From Amycolatopsis sp. GM8 (GTDB taxonomy: Bacteria > Actinomycetota > Actinomycetes > Mycobacteriales > Pseudonocardiaceae): a stretch of 64,000 nt of DNA. A program made the translations under genes and the position numbers. Positions 1 to 7,779 of the stretch are shown piece after piece. The stretch covers positions 868,001 to 932,000 of the forward strand of contig NZ_JAJKFK010000002.1 of the NCBI RefSeq assembly GCF_021653975.1. Direction: 5' to 3'. Positions within the stretch are counted from its first letter, which is position 1. The number at the start of each line of letters is the position of its first letter. Under the pieces are notes generated by a model, which did not search any database, had not been told where the DNA came from, and saw only the letters and a list, made by a program, of their open reading frames with translations.

Positions 1-551
1 GTCGAGATCGGGTCCAGGGCCGAGCACGGCTCGTCCATCAGCAGCACGTCCGGCCGCACCGCGATCGCCCGCGCGATGCACAACCGCTGCTGCTGCCCAC
101 CGGAGAGGCCACCGCCCGGCTTGTTCAGCCGGTCCTTGACCTCGTTCCACAGGTTCGCACCGCGCAGCGCCCGCTCGGCGATCTCGTCGAGCGACCGCTT
201 GCCGCCCCCACCGGCCAGCTTCAGCCCGGCGACCACGTTGTCCCGGATGGACATCGTCGGGAACGGGTTCGGCCGCTGGAACACCATGCCGATCGTGCGG
301 CGGACCTGCACCGGGTCCACATTGGACGCATAGATGTTCTCGCCGTCGAGCAGTACCTCGCCGTCCACGCGGGCGCCGGGGATGACCTCGTGCATCCGGT
401 TGAGGGTGCGCAGCACGGTCGATTTCCCGCAGCCCGACGGACCGATGAACGCGGTGACGTTCCGCGGCGGAACCGCGAGCGTCACACTGTCCACGGCGTG
501 GAACTTGCCGTAGTAGATGTCCAGATCCTTGACGTCGATTCGCTTAGCCAT
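1..551 (-). CDS. pstB: Phosphate ABC transporter ATPase PstB (3' part outside window)
   Basis: ATPase of the high-affinity phosphate importer PstSCAB, acting on the cytoplasmic face of the membrane. About 183 N-terminal residues are visible. They include the Walker A sequence GPSGCGKST, the Q-loop in VFQRPNPFP, the signature LSGGQQQR and the Walker [13 protein letters not shown]. The PNPFP stretch after the Q-loop is typical of PstB. The start ATG is 11 bases after the pstA stop, so it is the last visible gene of a pstS-C-A-B operon. The family is about 255-260 residues long, so roughly the last 75 residues lie beyond the left edge. Confidence 0.97.
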   Translation of the reverse strand, partial: MAKRIDVKDLDIYYGKFHAVDSVTLAVPPRNVTAFIGPSGCGKSTVLRTLNRMHEVIPGARVDGEVLLDGENIYASNVDPVQVRRTIGMVFQRPNPFPTMSIRDNVVAGLKLAGGGGKRSLDEIAERALRGANLWNEVKDRLNKPGGGLSGGQQQRLCIARAIAVRPDVLLMDEPCSALDPIS

Positions 552-562
552 AGCGGATCAGC

Positions 563-1489
563 TCACTTCTTCTTCGGTGCGACCATGCGGGAGACCCCCG
601 TCGCGATGAGGTTGATCAGGGCGATGATGATGACCAGCGTCAGCGCCGCACCCCAGATGCGATCGAACCCGACCGTACCGGGGTCCATCGTGTTGGTCGC
701 GCGTTCGTTGTTCATCAGCAACGGCAGCGCGGCCTGCTCGTGGTTGAACAGGTTCCAGTTGACGTAGGCGGAGTAGCCGACGAGCACCAGCAGCGGTGCG
801 GTCTCGCCCATGACCCGTGCCAGCGCCATCATGATGCCGGTGATGATGCCGGACAGCGCTGTCGGCAGCACGACCTTGGTGATCGTCTTCCACTTCGGCA
901 CGCCCAGCGCGTACGAAGCCTCGCGCAGGTCGTCCGGCACGATCCGGAGCATCTCCTCCGCGGACCGCACGACCACCGGGATCATCAGCAGCACCAGGGC
1001 CAGCGACACGGCGAAGCCGCTACGGGGCAGGCCGAACGTGGTGATCCACAGCGCGTAGATGAACAGCGCGGCGACGATGGACGGCACCCCGGAGAGGATG
1101 TCGACCATGAACGTGGTGACCTTCGAGAACCCGCCGCCGCGGCCGTACTCGACGAGGTAGATCGCGACCATCAGGCCCAGCGGGACGGAGATGATCGCGC
1201 ACACCAGACCCTGTTCGAGGGTACCGATGATCGCGTGCAGCACACCGCCGCCGACCTCGTCGGACAGCACCGAGCCGAAGTCCTGCGTCCACCAGTTGCT
1301 GTACGGGATGACCTTGATGCCGTTGACGATCACCGTGTAGAGCACCCATACCAGCGGCACCACGGCGAGCAGGAACGACAGCCACACCAGCACCGTCGCG
1401 GTGCCGTTCTTGACCTTCCGGCCGACGCTGACCTGCTGGAACGCCGGCGAGAGGGCCGGCTGCTCGGTGTCTGAGAGCGTACTGGTCAT
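563..1489 (-). CDS. pstA: Phosphate ABC transporter permease PstA
   Basis: Membrane permease subunit of the phosphate importer, pairing with PstC. The 308 residues carry about six hydrophobic segments. An ABC-permease EAA-like loop reads REASYALGVPKWKTITKVVLP, and the C terminus is basic (APKKK). The ATG at 1489 follows the pstC stop by a single base, implying translational coupling. An in-frame start seven codons upstream would lie inside pstC and is less likely. Confidence 0.96.
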   Translation of the reverse strand: MTSTLSDTEQPALSPAFQQVSVGRKVKNGTATVLVWLSFLLAVVPLVWVLYTVIVNGIKVIPYSNWWTQDFGSVLSDEVGGGVLHAIIGTLEQGLVCAIISVPLGLMVAIYLVEYGRGGGFSKVTTFMVDILSGVPSIVAALFIYALWITTFGLPRSGFAVSLALVLLMIPVVVRSAEEMLRIVPDDLREASYALGVPKWKTITKVVLPTALSGIITGIMMALARVMGETAPLLVLVGYSAYVNWNLFNHEQAALPLLMNNERATNTMDPGTVGFDRIWGAALTLVIIIALINLIATGVSRMVAPKKK

Positions 1490-1490
1490 C

Positions 1491-2435
1491 TCAGGCGCCC
1501 TTCTTGTCACCGATGATGGACCGCGCGGCGAAGTTCACCGCGAAGGTCAGCACGAACAGCACCAGGCCGGACGCGATGTAGGCACCGGCCGAGGTGGGGT
1601 TGTTGAACTCGCTGTAGTTCGCGGCGATCTTCGAGGCGAACGTCGCGCCGCCGTCGAAGAGGCTGTAGTCGAAGTTCTTGCCACGCGGGATGAACAGGAT
1701 GATCGCCAGCGCGATGGTCTCGCCGAGCGCGCGCCCCAGGCCCAGCATGGAAGCACCGATGTAACCCGCCTTGCCGAAGGGCAGCACCGTCGTGCGGATG
1801 ACCTCCCAGCGGGTGGCGCCCAGCGCGAGCGCCCCCTCGACCTGCGGGGTGGGGGTCCGCTCGAACACCTCGCGGGAGAGCGAGGTGATGATCGGGAACA
1901 GCATCACCGCGAGCACCACGCCTGCGGTGAAGATCGTGCCCGAGAAGTTCGGGTACACGTTGCCGTTGGCGAAGATCGGGATGAAACCCAGATTGCGGTT
2001 GAGCCATTCCGCGACCCCCGACAGCCGGGGGGCGAGCACCAGGATGCCCCACAGACCGAAGATGATCGACGGCACGGCGGCCAGCAGGTCGATGACGTAG
2101 GAGAACGGCCGGGCCAGCTGACGCGGCGCGTACTGGGTGAGGAACAGCGCGATGCCCAGCGAGATCGGCATCGCGATGATCAGCGCCAGCAGCGACGTGG
2201 AGATCGTCACCAGCAGCAGGTCGAGGATGCCGAACTGCAGGTGTGTCGGATCACTGGTTTCCCAGATCCTCGACGTCAGGAAGTTGACATTGTTGGCCCT
2301 GAGCGCGGGGATCGCCTGTACCAGGAGGAACAGGCCGATCAGGCCGATCAGCGCGACGACGATGACACCGGCGCCGACGCTCAGGTTCTTGAAGATGCGA
2401 TCGCCTGGCCGGACCTTGATCCGGTTCCGGGTCAC
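1491..2435 (-). CDS. pstC: Phosphate ABC transporter permease PstC
   Basis: Second membrane permease of the phosphate importer, 314 residues with about six transmembrane segments. The EAA-type cytoplasmic loop reads EGALALGATRWEVIRTTVLP. The start is GTG. A GGAGG sequence lies rather far upstream (about 22 bases), so the start is the least certain part of the call. It is separated from pstS by 138 bases that hold a strong perfect hairpin, unlike the 1-11 base gaps inside pstCAB. Confidence 0.94.
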   Translation of the reverse strand: MTRNRIKVRPGDRIFKNLSVGAGVIVVALIGLIGLFLLVQAIPALRANNVNFLTSRIWETSDPTHLQFGILDLLLVTISTSLLALIIAMPISLGIALFLTQYAPRQLARPFSYVIDLLAAVPSIIFGLWGILVLAPRLSGVAEWLNRNLGFIPIFANGNVYPNFSGTIFTAGVVLAVMLFPIITSLSREVFERTPTPQVEGALALGATRWEVIRTTVLPFGKAGYIGASMLGLGRALGETIALAIILFIPRGKNFDYSLFDGGATFASKIAANYSEFNNPTSAGAYIASGLVLFVLTFAVNFAARSIIGDKKGA

Positions 2436-2479
2436 TGGTTGCGCCGAAATCGTGGCCTCCGGGGGGTTCGGGACGACGA

Positions 2480-2512
2480 CGGAAGCCCACCGGGGTTCCC
2501 GGTGGGCTTCCG
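2480..2512. terminator. Perfect 15-bp hairpin between pstS and pstC
   Basis: CGGAAGCCCACCGGG and its exact reverse complement are separated by a three-base loop. There is no T run on either side. It lies after the pstS stop in the direction of transcription. I infer a partial terminator or mRNA-stabilising 3' structure that gives more PstS than PstCAB. Confidence 0.75.
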
Positions 2513-2573
2513 CGTCGAGGTTGGCTCGCTCATCAGGTGTATCTAGTCCAACCCGTTTCCAAGATTTTTGGTA

Positions 2574-3701
2574 CTACGAAATCGCGTTGATCGCGGTCAG
2601 CACCTTGTCCTGCAGGCTCTGCGGCAGCGGCACGAAGCCCTTGTCCGCGATCGGCTGCTGGGCCGTGGTGGCCGAAACGGTCAGGAACGCCTTGACCGCC
2701 TTGGCGGTGTCCGCGTCGTAGCCCTTCGAGCACACGATCTCGTAGGTCGCGAGCAGCAGCGGGTACGCACCCGGGGTGTTCGCGGCGTAGATCTTGTCCA
2801 GGTCCATCGCCAGGTCGTTGCTGCCGGGGTGGGCGAACACCGCGGCGTCCAGCGCCTTGCCGACGTTGGCCGGGCTCAGCTCGACGCCGCCCGAACCGCT
2901 GTCCAGCTTGGCGGCGGTCAGGCCGTTGGTGACGTACGAGGACTCGACGTAGCCGATGGCGCCGTCAGCCGCGCGGATACCGGTCGCCACACCGTTCGAC
3001 CCCTGCGCACCGTTGCCGGTGCCACCCTTGAAGGCCTTGCCGGTGCCCTGGGTCCACGCGCCCTTGGACGAGGCGGCCAGGTAGTGCTGGAAGTTGTCGG
3101 TCGTGCCCGAGTCGTCCGACCGCGAGAACACCTGGATCGGCTTGCTCGGCAGGTTCACGCCGGGGTTGATCGCCGTGAGCGCCGGGTCGTTCCAGGTCTT
3201 GATCTGGCCGTTGAAGATCTTCGCGGCGACCTCGCCGTTCAGGGTCAGCGAGCTGACACCGTCCAGCTTGTACGCGATCGCGACCGGGCCGACGACCAGC
3301 GGCAGGTTCCACGCGGGGTTGCCGCCGCAGCGGGCGTTCGCGGCGTCCACGTCCGCGCCGCTCAGCGCGGAGTCCGAACCGCCGAAGTCGACCTGCTTGG
3401 CGTTGAACTGCTTGACACCGGCGCCGGAGCCGGTCGCGTTGTAGTTCACGACCTGGCCGGGGCAGGCCTTGGTGTACTGCTGGGCGAAAACGTCCATGGC
3501 CGTCTTCTGCGCCGTGGAGCCTTCACCGGAAAGCGGGGTCTTGCCCCCGCACACCACGTTGGCCGTGCCGGTGGCCGCGGTGGCGGCACCAGAGGTCGGG
3601 GTGCTGCTGTTGGTCGAGCCCGGCTGCGAGCCGCAGGCGGCAAGGACGAGCGCGGCGCTCGCCACGATGCCGACGGCGCCGATCGGCCGCATGATCTTCA
3701 C
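2574..3701 (-). CDS. pstS: Phosphate-binding lipoprotein PstS
   Basis: Extracytoplasmic phosphate receptor of the PstSCAB importer. The 375-residue product begins with a lipoprotein signal peptide ending in VLAACGS (lipobox LAAC). The binding fold is marked by GEGSTAQ near residue 60 and SRSDDSGTTDNF in the middle, both phosphate-loop motifs of the family. GTG at 3701 is preferred because a GGAGG sits 8 bases upstream of it. The in-frame ATG at 3707 would leave only 3 bases. The gene is first in the pst operon and is preceded by PHO-box-like repeats. Confidence 0.95.
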   Translation of the reverse strand: MKIMRPIGAVGIVASAALVLAACGSQPGSTNSSTPTSGAATAATGTANVVCGGKTPLSGEGSTAQKTAMDVFAQQYTKACPGQVVNYNATGSGAGVKQFNAKQVDFGGSDSALSGADVDAANARCGGNPAWNLPLVVGPVAIAYKLDGVSSLTLNGEVAAKIFNGQIKTWNDPALTAINPGVNLPSKPIQVFSRSDDSGTTDNFQHYLAASSKGAWTQGTGKAFKGGTGNGAQGSNGVATGIRAADGAIGYVESSYVTNGLTAAKLDSGSGGVELSPANVGKALDAAVFAHPGSNDLAMDLDKIYAANTPGAYPLLLATYEIVCSKGYDADTAKAVKAFLTVSATTAQQPIADKGFVPLPQSLQDKVLTAINAIS

Positions 3702-3769
3702 TGTCATGTCCTCCAGCTGTCTGAGCATGTCGGAACCGGACACTAGGCAGACAGGGTGGACGGGTGGCC

Positions 3770-3794
3770 GTGAACAAGTGAACGCAAGGTGAAC
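3770..3794 (-). promoter_or_regulatory. PHO-box-like direct repeats upstream of pstS
   Basis: Read on the minus strand, GTTCAC occurs three times (starts at 3794, 3783 and 3775). The first two are exactly 11 bases apart, the spacing of actinobacterial PhoP direct-repeat units (GTTCACC type). They lie about 70-95 bases upstream of the pstS start. PhoP control is inferred from motif and gene context. Confidence 0.7.
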
Positions 3795-3913
3795 AAGGGT
3801 CCCATTCAGGGGTGGGCGTCACCACTCGAAAGCTCGCCGTGTCCTGGCTGTGACCTGCGGGTTTGCGATCCGTGATGGGGTGTTGGCTACCCGTTAAGGC
3901 GGGCAAAGCTCGA

Positions 3914-4840
3914 TTACCGTCCGTATTGGACGTCCACGGCGTAACGAGTGAATCCAAGACGTGAGTACACGGTGAGTGCTGGCGCATTGTCACCTTCGAC
4001 GTAGAGGATGACCTGCTTCAGACCCCGCTCGCGGAGGTAGCGGAGACCCGCCAGGGTGAGTGCTTTCCCGAGTCCGCCGCCCTGCGCCGCGGGGTCCACC
4101 CCGACGACGTAGACCTCGCCGACGGGTTCACCGCCGAATGCCTCCGGATCGGCCGGGTGCACTTTGGTCCAGTGGAAGCCGAGCACGCGGCCATCGGCTG
4201 TGTCGGTGCCTCCGGCGCCGGCGGGCGCGCTGGCGAGGAAGAACCCGTCGGCGTCGAACCAGTCCTCTTCTTCGGTGGCGCGCAATTCGCCGACGGTCAA
4301 CGCGCCCTGCTCGGGATGCCAGTCGAAGGCCCGGGCATTGACGTCGATGACCGCCTGCTCGTCCTGTCCCGGCACGAACGTGCGCAGCGAAACCCCTTGC
4401 GGCAGCACGGGTTCCGGCCAGTCCGCGCCCTCGACGGCAGCGTGCAGGATGAGCAGTTCGCGGTCACGGCCGAAGCCTTCGTGCCCGGCGATGCGCGCCG
4501 CGCCCGGATGATCGCCGTGTGACCACACACGCAGCTTGCTGTCCGCGTGCGCGATCAACGCGCGCGCGAGTTCGGTGCCGAAGCCCTGGCGCCGGTGGGC
4601 CGGGTGCACGAACAGTTCGGCGACCGGCCTGCCGAACGAGTCCCCCGCGGTGTCCAGGTACGCGTACCCGACGAGCACTCCGGCGATTCGTCCCAGCAGA
4701 TGAAGGCCGGCGCCGAACGGCAGCGGCCCGTCCTCGGTCACCTCGGGACGCCCGTCAGCCGCGTGCACGGCGAGCAACAGCGCGCGCACCTCGCGGGTGG
4801 CGGCCTCGTCCAGCTCCTCAACCCATACCGACTCCAGCAT
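3914..4840 (-). CDS. mshD: Mycothiol synthase MshD
   Basis: Acetyl-CoA:Cys-GlcN-Ins acetyltransferase, last step of mycothiol synthesis in the cytoplasm. The 308 residues form two tandem GNAT domains. The N-terminal one carries the acetyl-CoA loop HRRQGFGTEL near residue 95. The C-terminal one carries VDPAAQGGGLGKAL near residue 250 and ends in the conserved LYVEGDNAPALTVYSRLGF block. The start is MLESVWVEEL. A TANNNT hexamer 7 bases before the ATG suggests a leaderless transcript starting at the end of glnR. MshD next to glnR and pst is the mycobacterial order. Confidence 0.95.
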   Translation of the reverse strand: MLESVWVEELDEAATREVRALLLAVHAADGRPEVTEDGPLPFGAGLHLLGRIAGVLVGYAYLDTAGDSFGRPVAELFVHPAHRRQGFGTELARALIAHADSKLRVWSHGDHPGAARIAGHEGFGRDRELLILHAAVEGADWPEPVLPQGVSLRTFVPGQDEQAVIDVNARAFDWHPEQGALTVGELRATEEEDWFDADGFFLASAPAGAGGTDTADGRVLGFHWTKVHPADPEAFGGEPVGEVYVVGVDPAAQGGGLGKALTLAGLRYLRERGLKQVILYVEGDNAPALTVYSRLGFTRYAVDVQYGR

Positions 4841-4847
4841 GGGTTCG

Positions 4848-4853
4848 AAACTA
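4848..4853 (-). promoter_or_regulatory. Leaderless -10 hexamer for mshD (TAGTTT)
   Basis: TAGTTT on the minus strand is followed by 7 bases and the mshD ATG. Its TAG is also the glnR stop codon. Inferred from spacing only. Confidence 0.5.
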
Positions 4854-5603
4854 CGGCGTGGACAGCTCGCTCGGCAGCTCGGCGGTGTCGAACGAGAGTG
4901 ACGTGACGCCGGGCTTCGGCGCACCCTTGGCGGGCCGCTCGAACTTGTAGCCGACGTTGCGCACGGTGCCGATCATCTGCTCGTGCTCGGGGCCGAGCTT
5001 GGCGCGCAGCCGCCGGACGTGCACGTCGACGGTGCGGGTGCCACCGAAGAAGTCGTAGCCCCAGACCTCCTGCAGCAGCTGGGCGCGGGTGAACACTCGG
5101 CCGGCGTGCTGGGCGAGGTACTTGAGCAGCTCGAACTCCTTGTACGTGAGTTCGAGGGTGCGGCGGCGCAGCCGCGCGGTGTACGTGGCCTCGTCGATGA
5201 CCAGCTCGCCGACCCGCAGCTCGGCGTCGACCTGGGTCGAGCCGCCGTCCCGTGTGGTGGCCAGCCGCAGCCGGGCGTCCACCTCGGCCGGTCCGGCGGT
5301 GGGCAGCAGGATGTCGTCGGTGCGCCATTCCGCGCTGACCGCGACCAGCCCGCCCTCGCCGACGACGGCGATGATCGGGGTGCTCCCCTCCTCCTCGCCG
5401 GCGCCCTTGAGCAGCCGGCAGAGGCTCTTCGCGGAAGCGAGGTCCGTGCGCGCGTCGAGCAGGATGACGTCGCGATGACCCGCGTCGAGGAGCGCGGTAA
5501 CCTCGGGTGGGCGCACGCGTACCGTGTGAGGCAACAGGTCCAGAGCGGGCAGAACCGAGGTGGCTTCCGCCTCCGGAGTGAGTACGAGCAGGTCCAAGCT
5601 CAT
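4851..5603 (-). CDS. glnR: GlnR-type atypical response regulator
   Basis: Nitrogen-metabolism regulator of the OmpR family. The 250 residues hold a receiver-like domain (1-115) with Asp50 in VILLDART, and a winged-helix DNA-binding domain (about 130-230) with the motifs [17 protein letters not shown] and [16 protein letters not shown]. No histidine kinase lies nearby, consistent with the orphan GlnR of actinomycetes, whose Asp50 is thought not to be phosphorylated. The ATG giving MSLDLLVLT is chosen because AAGGCGG lies 7 bases upstream; a GTG two codons earlier is possible. It is divergent from lmeA. Confidence 0.9.
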   Translation of the reverse strand: MSLDLLVLTPEAEATSVLPALDLLPHTVRVRPPEVTALLDAGHRDVILLDARTDLASAKSLCRLLKGAGEEEGSTPIIAVVGEGGLVAVSAEWRTDDILLPTAGPAEVDARLRLATTRDGGSTQVDAELRVGELVIDEATYTARLRRRTLELTYKEFELLKYLAQHAGRVFTRAQLLQEVWGYDFFGGTRTVDVHVRRLRAKLGPEHEQMIGTVRNVGYKFERPAKGAPKPGVTSLSFDTAELPSELSTP

Positions 5604-5706
5604 CGCCACACCGCCTTCTTGATCGTAGCTTCGAGCGACCCCCGGGTCGGTGATATCCGTAAAGAGTAGCCGGTGAACACGGGAAACACCTCCCCCCTGC
5701 TGCGCT

Positions 5707-5728
5707 CGTCACACTGACGTCACACTGG
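5707..5728. promoter_or_regulatory. Tandem 11-bp direct repeat in the glnR-lmeA promoter region
   Basis: CGTCACACTGA is followed directly by CGTCACACTGG (10 of 11 identical), in the 181-base divergent region. The one-turn period resembles binding sites of OmpR-family regulators. The cognate protein is unknown; GlnR itself and PhoP are candidates. Confidence 0.5.
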
Positions 5729-5784
5729 GGACGCATATCGTTCAGCCCCGCCCGAGCGGCTCTCCGACAGATCGGATACGAAGA

Positions 5785-6663
5785 GTGAGCAGACCTGTGA
5801 CCCAGGACCGCCCCGCCCCCGCGGGCCGTGCCGGCCGTCGTGGCCGCCGGACCCGCCGTGTTGTGATCAGCCTGCTCGTCCTGGTCGCCGTGCTGGTCGG
5901 AGCCGACTTCGGGCTCGCCGCGTTCGCCGAGCACACCGTGTCACAGAAGGCGCGCGAGCAACTGCTGCTCACCGACGACCCGGCGGTCACGATCCACGGC
6001 TTCCCGTTCACGACGCAGGCGATCGGCGGTGACTACCGCCACATCTCGCTGTCCGCGTCCGGGGTGGCGATCAAGAACCTCAAGGACGTCGCGGTCAACG
6101 CCGAGCTGAACAACGTGACCGCGCCGCTGTCGGACCTGGTCAACGGCAACACCAAGGCGATCAAGATCGGCGAGCTGGAGGCGCAGGTCACCATCAAGGC
6201 CAGCGATATCGCCAAGATCGAGCCGCTGACCAACATCCAGGACCTGCGGATCGAGCCGTCGAGCCTCGAGTACGTGCAGACCGGGCAGGAGCCCAGCGGC
6301 TCGCAGGACAACCAGCAGCAGGCCGAGGAGAGCACGGACAAGTCCAAGGCGGGCATCCGCATTTCCGGCGACGTCCAGATCGCCGGCCAGCAGCTAGAGA
6401 TCTTCTGCTTCGCCCTGATCGAGTTGCACGGCACCGCGATCGACATCGTGCCCCAGCGGCTGCAGTACGGGAATGACAAGCAGACCACCGTCGTTCCCCA
6501 GTCTGTGCAGAAGGCTCTGCTGCCCAACTTCAAGGCGTCCATCGACACCGGCAACCTGCCGTTCGAGGTGACCCCGACCGGGGTCAGCGTGAACAGCGGC
6601 TCGGTGACGATCAAGGGCAAGGCGCAGGACGTGACGTTCAGCGGGGCCACGACGGGAAGGTGA
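5785..6663 (+). CDS. lmeA: LmeA-like DUF2993 lipid-binding membrane protein
   Basis: Probably a cell-envelope phospholipid-binding protein. In mycobacteria the DUF2993 protein LmeA supports mannan elongation of lipomannan. The 292-residue product has a basic Arg/Gly-rich N terminus, one membrane anchor at about residues 28-50 (VISLLVLVAVLVGADFGLA), then an extracytoplasmic DUF2993 region. That region carries DPAVTIHGFPFTTQAIGGDY, the family's opening block, and ends in SGSVTIKGKAQDVTFSG. The GTG start is 4 bases before the next gene's operon partner is reached at its end; thioredoxin begins 4 bases after the stop. Synteny with Rv0817c supports the name. Confidence 0.8.
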   Translation: MSRPVTQDRPAPAGRAGRRGRRTRRVVISLLVLVAVLVGADFGLAAFAEHTVSQKAREQLLLTDDPAVTIHGFPFTTQAIGGDYRHISLSASGVAIKNLKDVAVNAELNNVTAPLSDLVNGNTKAIKIGELEAQVTIKASDIAKIEPLTNIQDLRIEPSSLEYVQTGQEPSGSQDNQQQAEESTDKSKAGIRISGDVQIAGQQLEIFCFALIELHGTAIDIVPQRLQYGNDKQTTVVPQSVQKALLPNFKASIDTGNLPFEVTPTGVSVNSGSVTIKGKAQDVTFSGATTGR

Positions 6664-6667
6664 GCTG

Positions 6668-7108
6668 ATGGTCGGCGTCTGGGTCGTGCTCGGGGTGCTG
6701 GTGGCCGGTGGGATCGCCGGTGGGCTGCTGAACGCGCGCAACGGCAGGATCCGCGCGGCGAAGCCGGCCGGGCGGCAGCTGCCTGCCCCCGTCGCGGAGG
6801 CGCTCGACCCGGACGCCGCCGTCACCCTGGTGCAGATCTCGACCACGTTCTGCGCGCCGTGCCGGCACACCAAGGCGATCCTCGAACCGCTGGCCGCCCG
6901 CACGGACGGGCTGGAGCACGTCGAGCTCGACGTCACGAACCAGCCGGAGGTCGCGCAGGCGCTCGGCGTGCTGCGCACCCCCACCACGCTCGCGTTCTCA
7001 CCAGATGGGACGGAATTGCTGCGCATCAGTGGCGTGCCGAAGGGCCCAGCGGTAATGGAAGCCCTGCAAGAGCACCTTTCCGGCGCCACCACTGGTCCCA
7101 CCAGCTGA
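6668..7108 (+). CDS. Membrane-anchored thioredoxin-fold protein
   Basis: Thiol-disulfide oxidoreductase, probably facing the outside of the membrane. It has 146 residues with one N-terminal hydrophobic segment (residues 3-22) and a thioredoxin fold. The active site is FCAPC (Cys62 and Cys65), followed by the cis-Pro region LRTPTTLAF. It begins 4 bases after lmeA and is probably cotranscribed with it. Position and type match thiX of the mycobacterial locus. CAPC rather than the standard CGPC is the only departure from a classic thioredoxin. Confidence 0.88.
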   Translation: MVGVWVVLGVLVAGGIAGGLLNARNGRIRAAKPAGRQLPAPVAEALDPDAAVTLVQISTTFCAPCRHTKAILEPLAARTDGLEHVELDVTNQPEVAQALGVLRTPTTLAFSPDGTELLRISGVPKGPAVMEALQEHLSGATTGPTS

Positions 7109-7138
7109 ACGAGGTTCCCACAAAGAGGGAGCGCTGGG

Positions 7139-7144
7139 TACTCT
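7139..7144 (+). promoter_or_regulatory. Leaderless -10 hexamer for the cysteine leader peptide (TACTCT)
   Basis: TACTCT is followed by 7 bases and then the GTG of the small open frame at 7152. TTCCCA, 18 bases further upstream, is a weak -35 candidate. Confidence 0.6.
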
Positions 7145-7151
7145 GAACGGC

Positions 7152-7226
7152 GTGACCACCACACTGCTGACTCAACGACGCGCGGTCGATCTGTGCCGTG
7201 TGCGCAGCAGCCTGTGTCTGTCCTGA
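7152..7226 (+). CDS. Cysteine-containing leader peptide upstream of the sulfur operon
   Basis: A 24-codon frame starting MTTTLLTQRRAVDLCRV, with cysteines at positions 15 and 22. The block RRAVDLCRV is the hallmark I recall for actinobacterial putative leader peptides ahead of sulfur genes. It appears to be translated from a leaderless mRNA and ends 76 bases before the DUF4395 gene. In mycobacteria, cysteine-rich leaderless small frames at the equivalent place act as cysteine-responsive attenuators. The same role here is inferred. Unlike those, this one has isolated rather than consecutive cysteines. Confidence 0.7.
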   Translation: MTTTLLTQRRAVDLCRVRSSLCLS

Positions 7227-7302
7227 CGAGCCATCGGTAGCTCGTTTCCCCGGTTTCCTCAGTCGATTCCGCGCGTTCGCACGCGCCCTTCCGGGAGGTC
7301 TG

Positions 7303-7740
7303 ATGTCAGCAGGACCCGCTGTCGACCCGCGTGGCCCGCGGTTCGCGGCCATCGTCACGACGGTCGTGCTCGCGGTGGTGCTGGTCACCGGCTGGTGGCC
7401 GCTGCTCGCCGCACAGACCGTGGTGTTCGCGATCGGCGCGTTCATCGGGCTGAAGCCCGCGCCGTACTCGCTGCTCTACCGCTACCTGGTGGCGCCGCGG
7501 CTCGGCAAGACGACCGAACGTGAGGACGCGGCGCCGCTGCGCTTCGCCCAGGCCGTCGGGTTCGTGTTCGCGCTCGTCGGCACCATCGGCTACGCCGCCG
7601 GGGTCACCCCGCTCGGCATCGTCGCCACCGCGTTCGCCCTGTTCGCCGCGTTCCTCAACGCCGCGTTCAACTTCTGCCTCGGCTGCGAGATGTACCTGCT
7701 CATCCGGCGGTTCGTCCCGGCCACGGGCCAAGCGTCCTAG
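7303..7740 (+). CDS. DUF4395 membrane protein
   Basis: Integral membrane protein of unknown activity, 145 residues with about four hydrophobic segments. It has the DUF4395 signature near the C terminus, FNFCLGCEMYLLIRR, whose CxxC pair suggests redox or sulfur chemistry. A GGGAGG lies 5 bases before the ATG. It lies between the cysteine leader peptide and the sulfurtransferase, the usual partner of this family, so a role in moving or protecting reduced sulfur is a reasonable guess. No substrate is established from sequence. Confidence 0.85.
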   Translation: MSAGPAVDPRGPRFAAIVTTVVLAVVLVTGWWPLLAAQTVVFAIGAFIGLKPAPYSLLYRYLVAPRLGKTTEREDAAPLRFAQAVGFVFALVGTIGYAAGVTPLGIVATAFALFAAFLNAAFNFCLGCEMYLLIRRFVPATGQAS

Positions 7741-7779
7741 TAGTCCACCCATCGAGGAAAGAAAGAGAGTACCGCTCAA

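Noticed and set aside
3702-3743. Upstream ATG or GTG starts for pstS giving up to 14 extra residues
   Set aside because: The GGAGG spacing favours GTG at 3701, and the extra residues would disturb the signal peptide N terminus.
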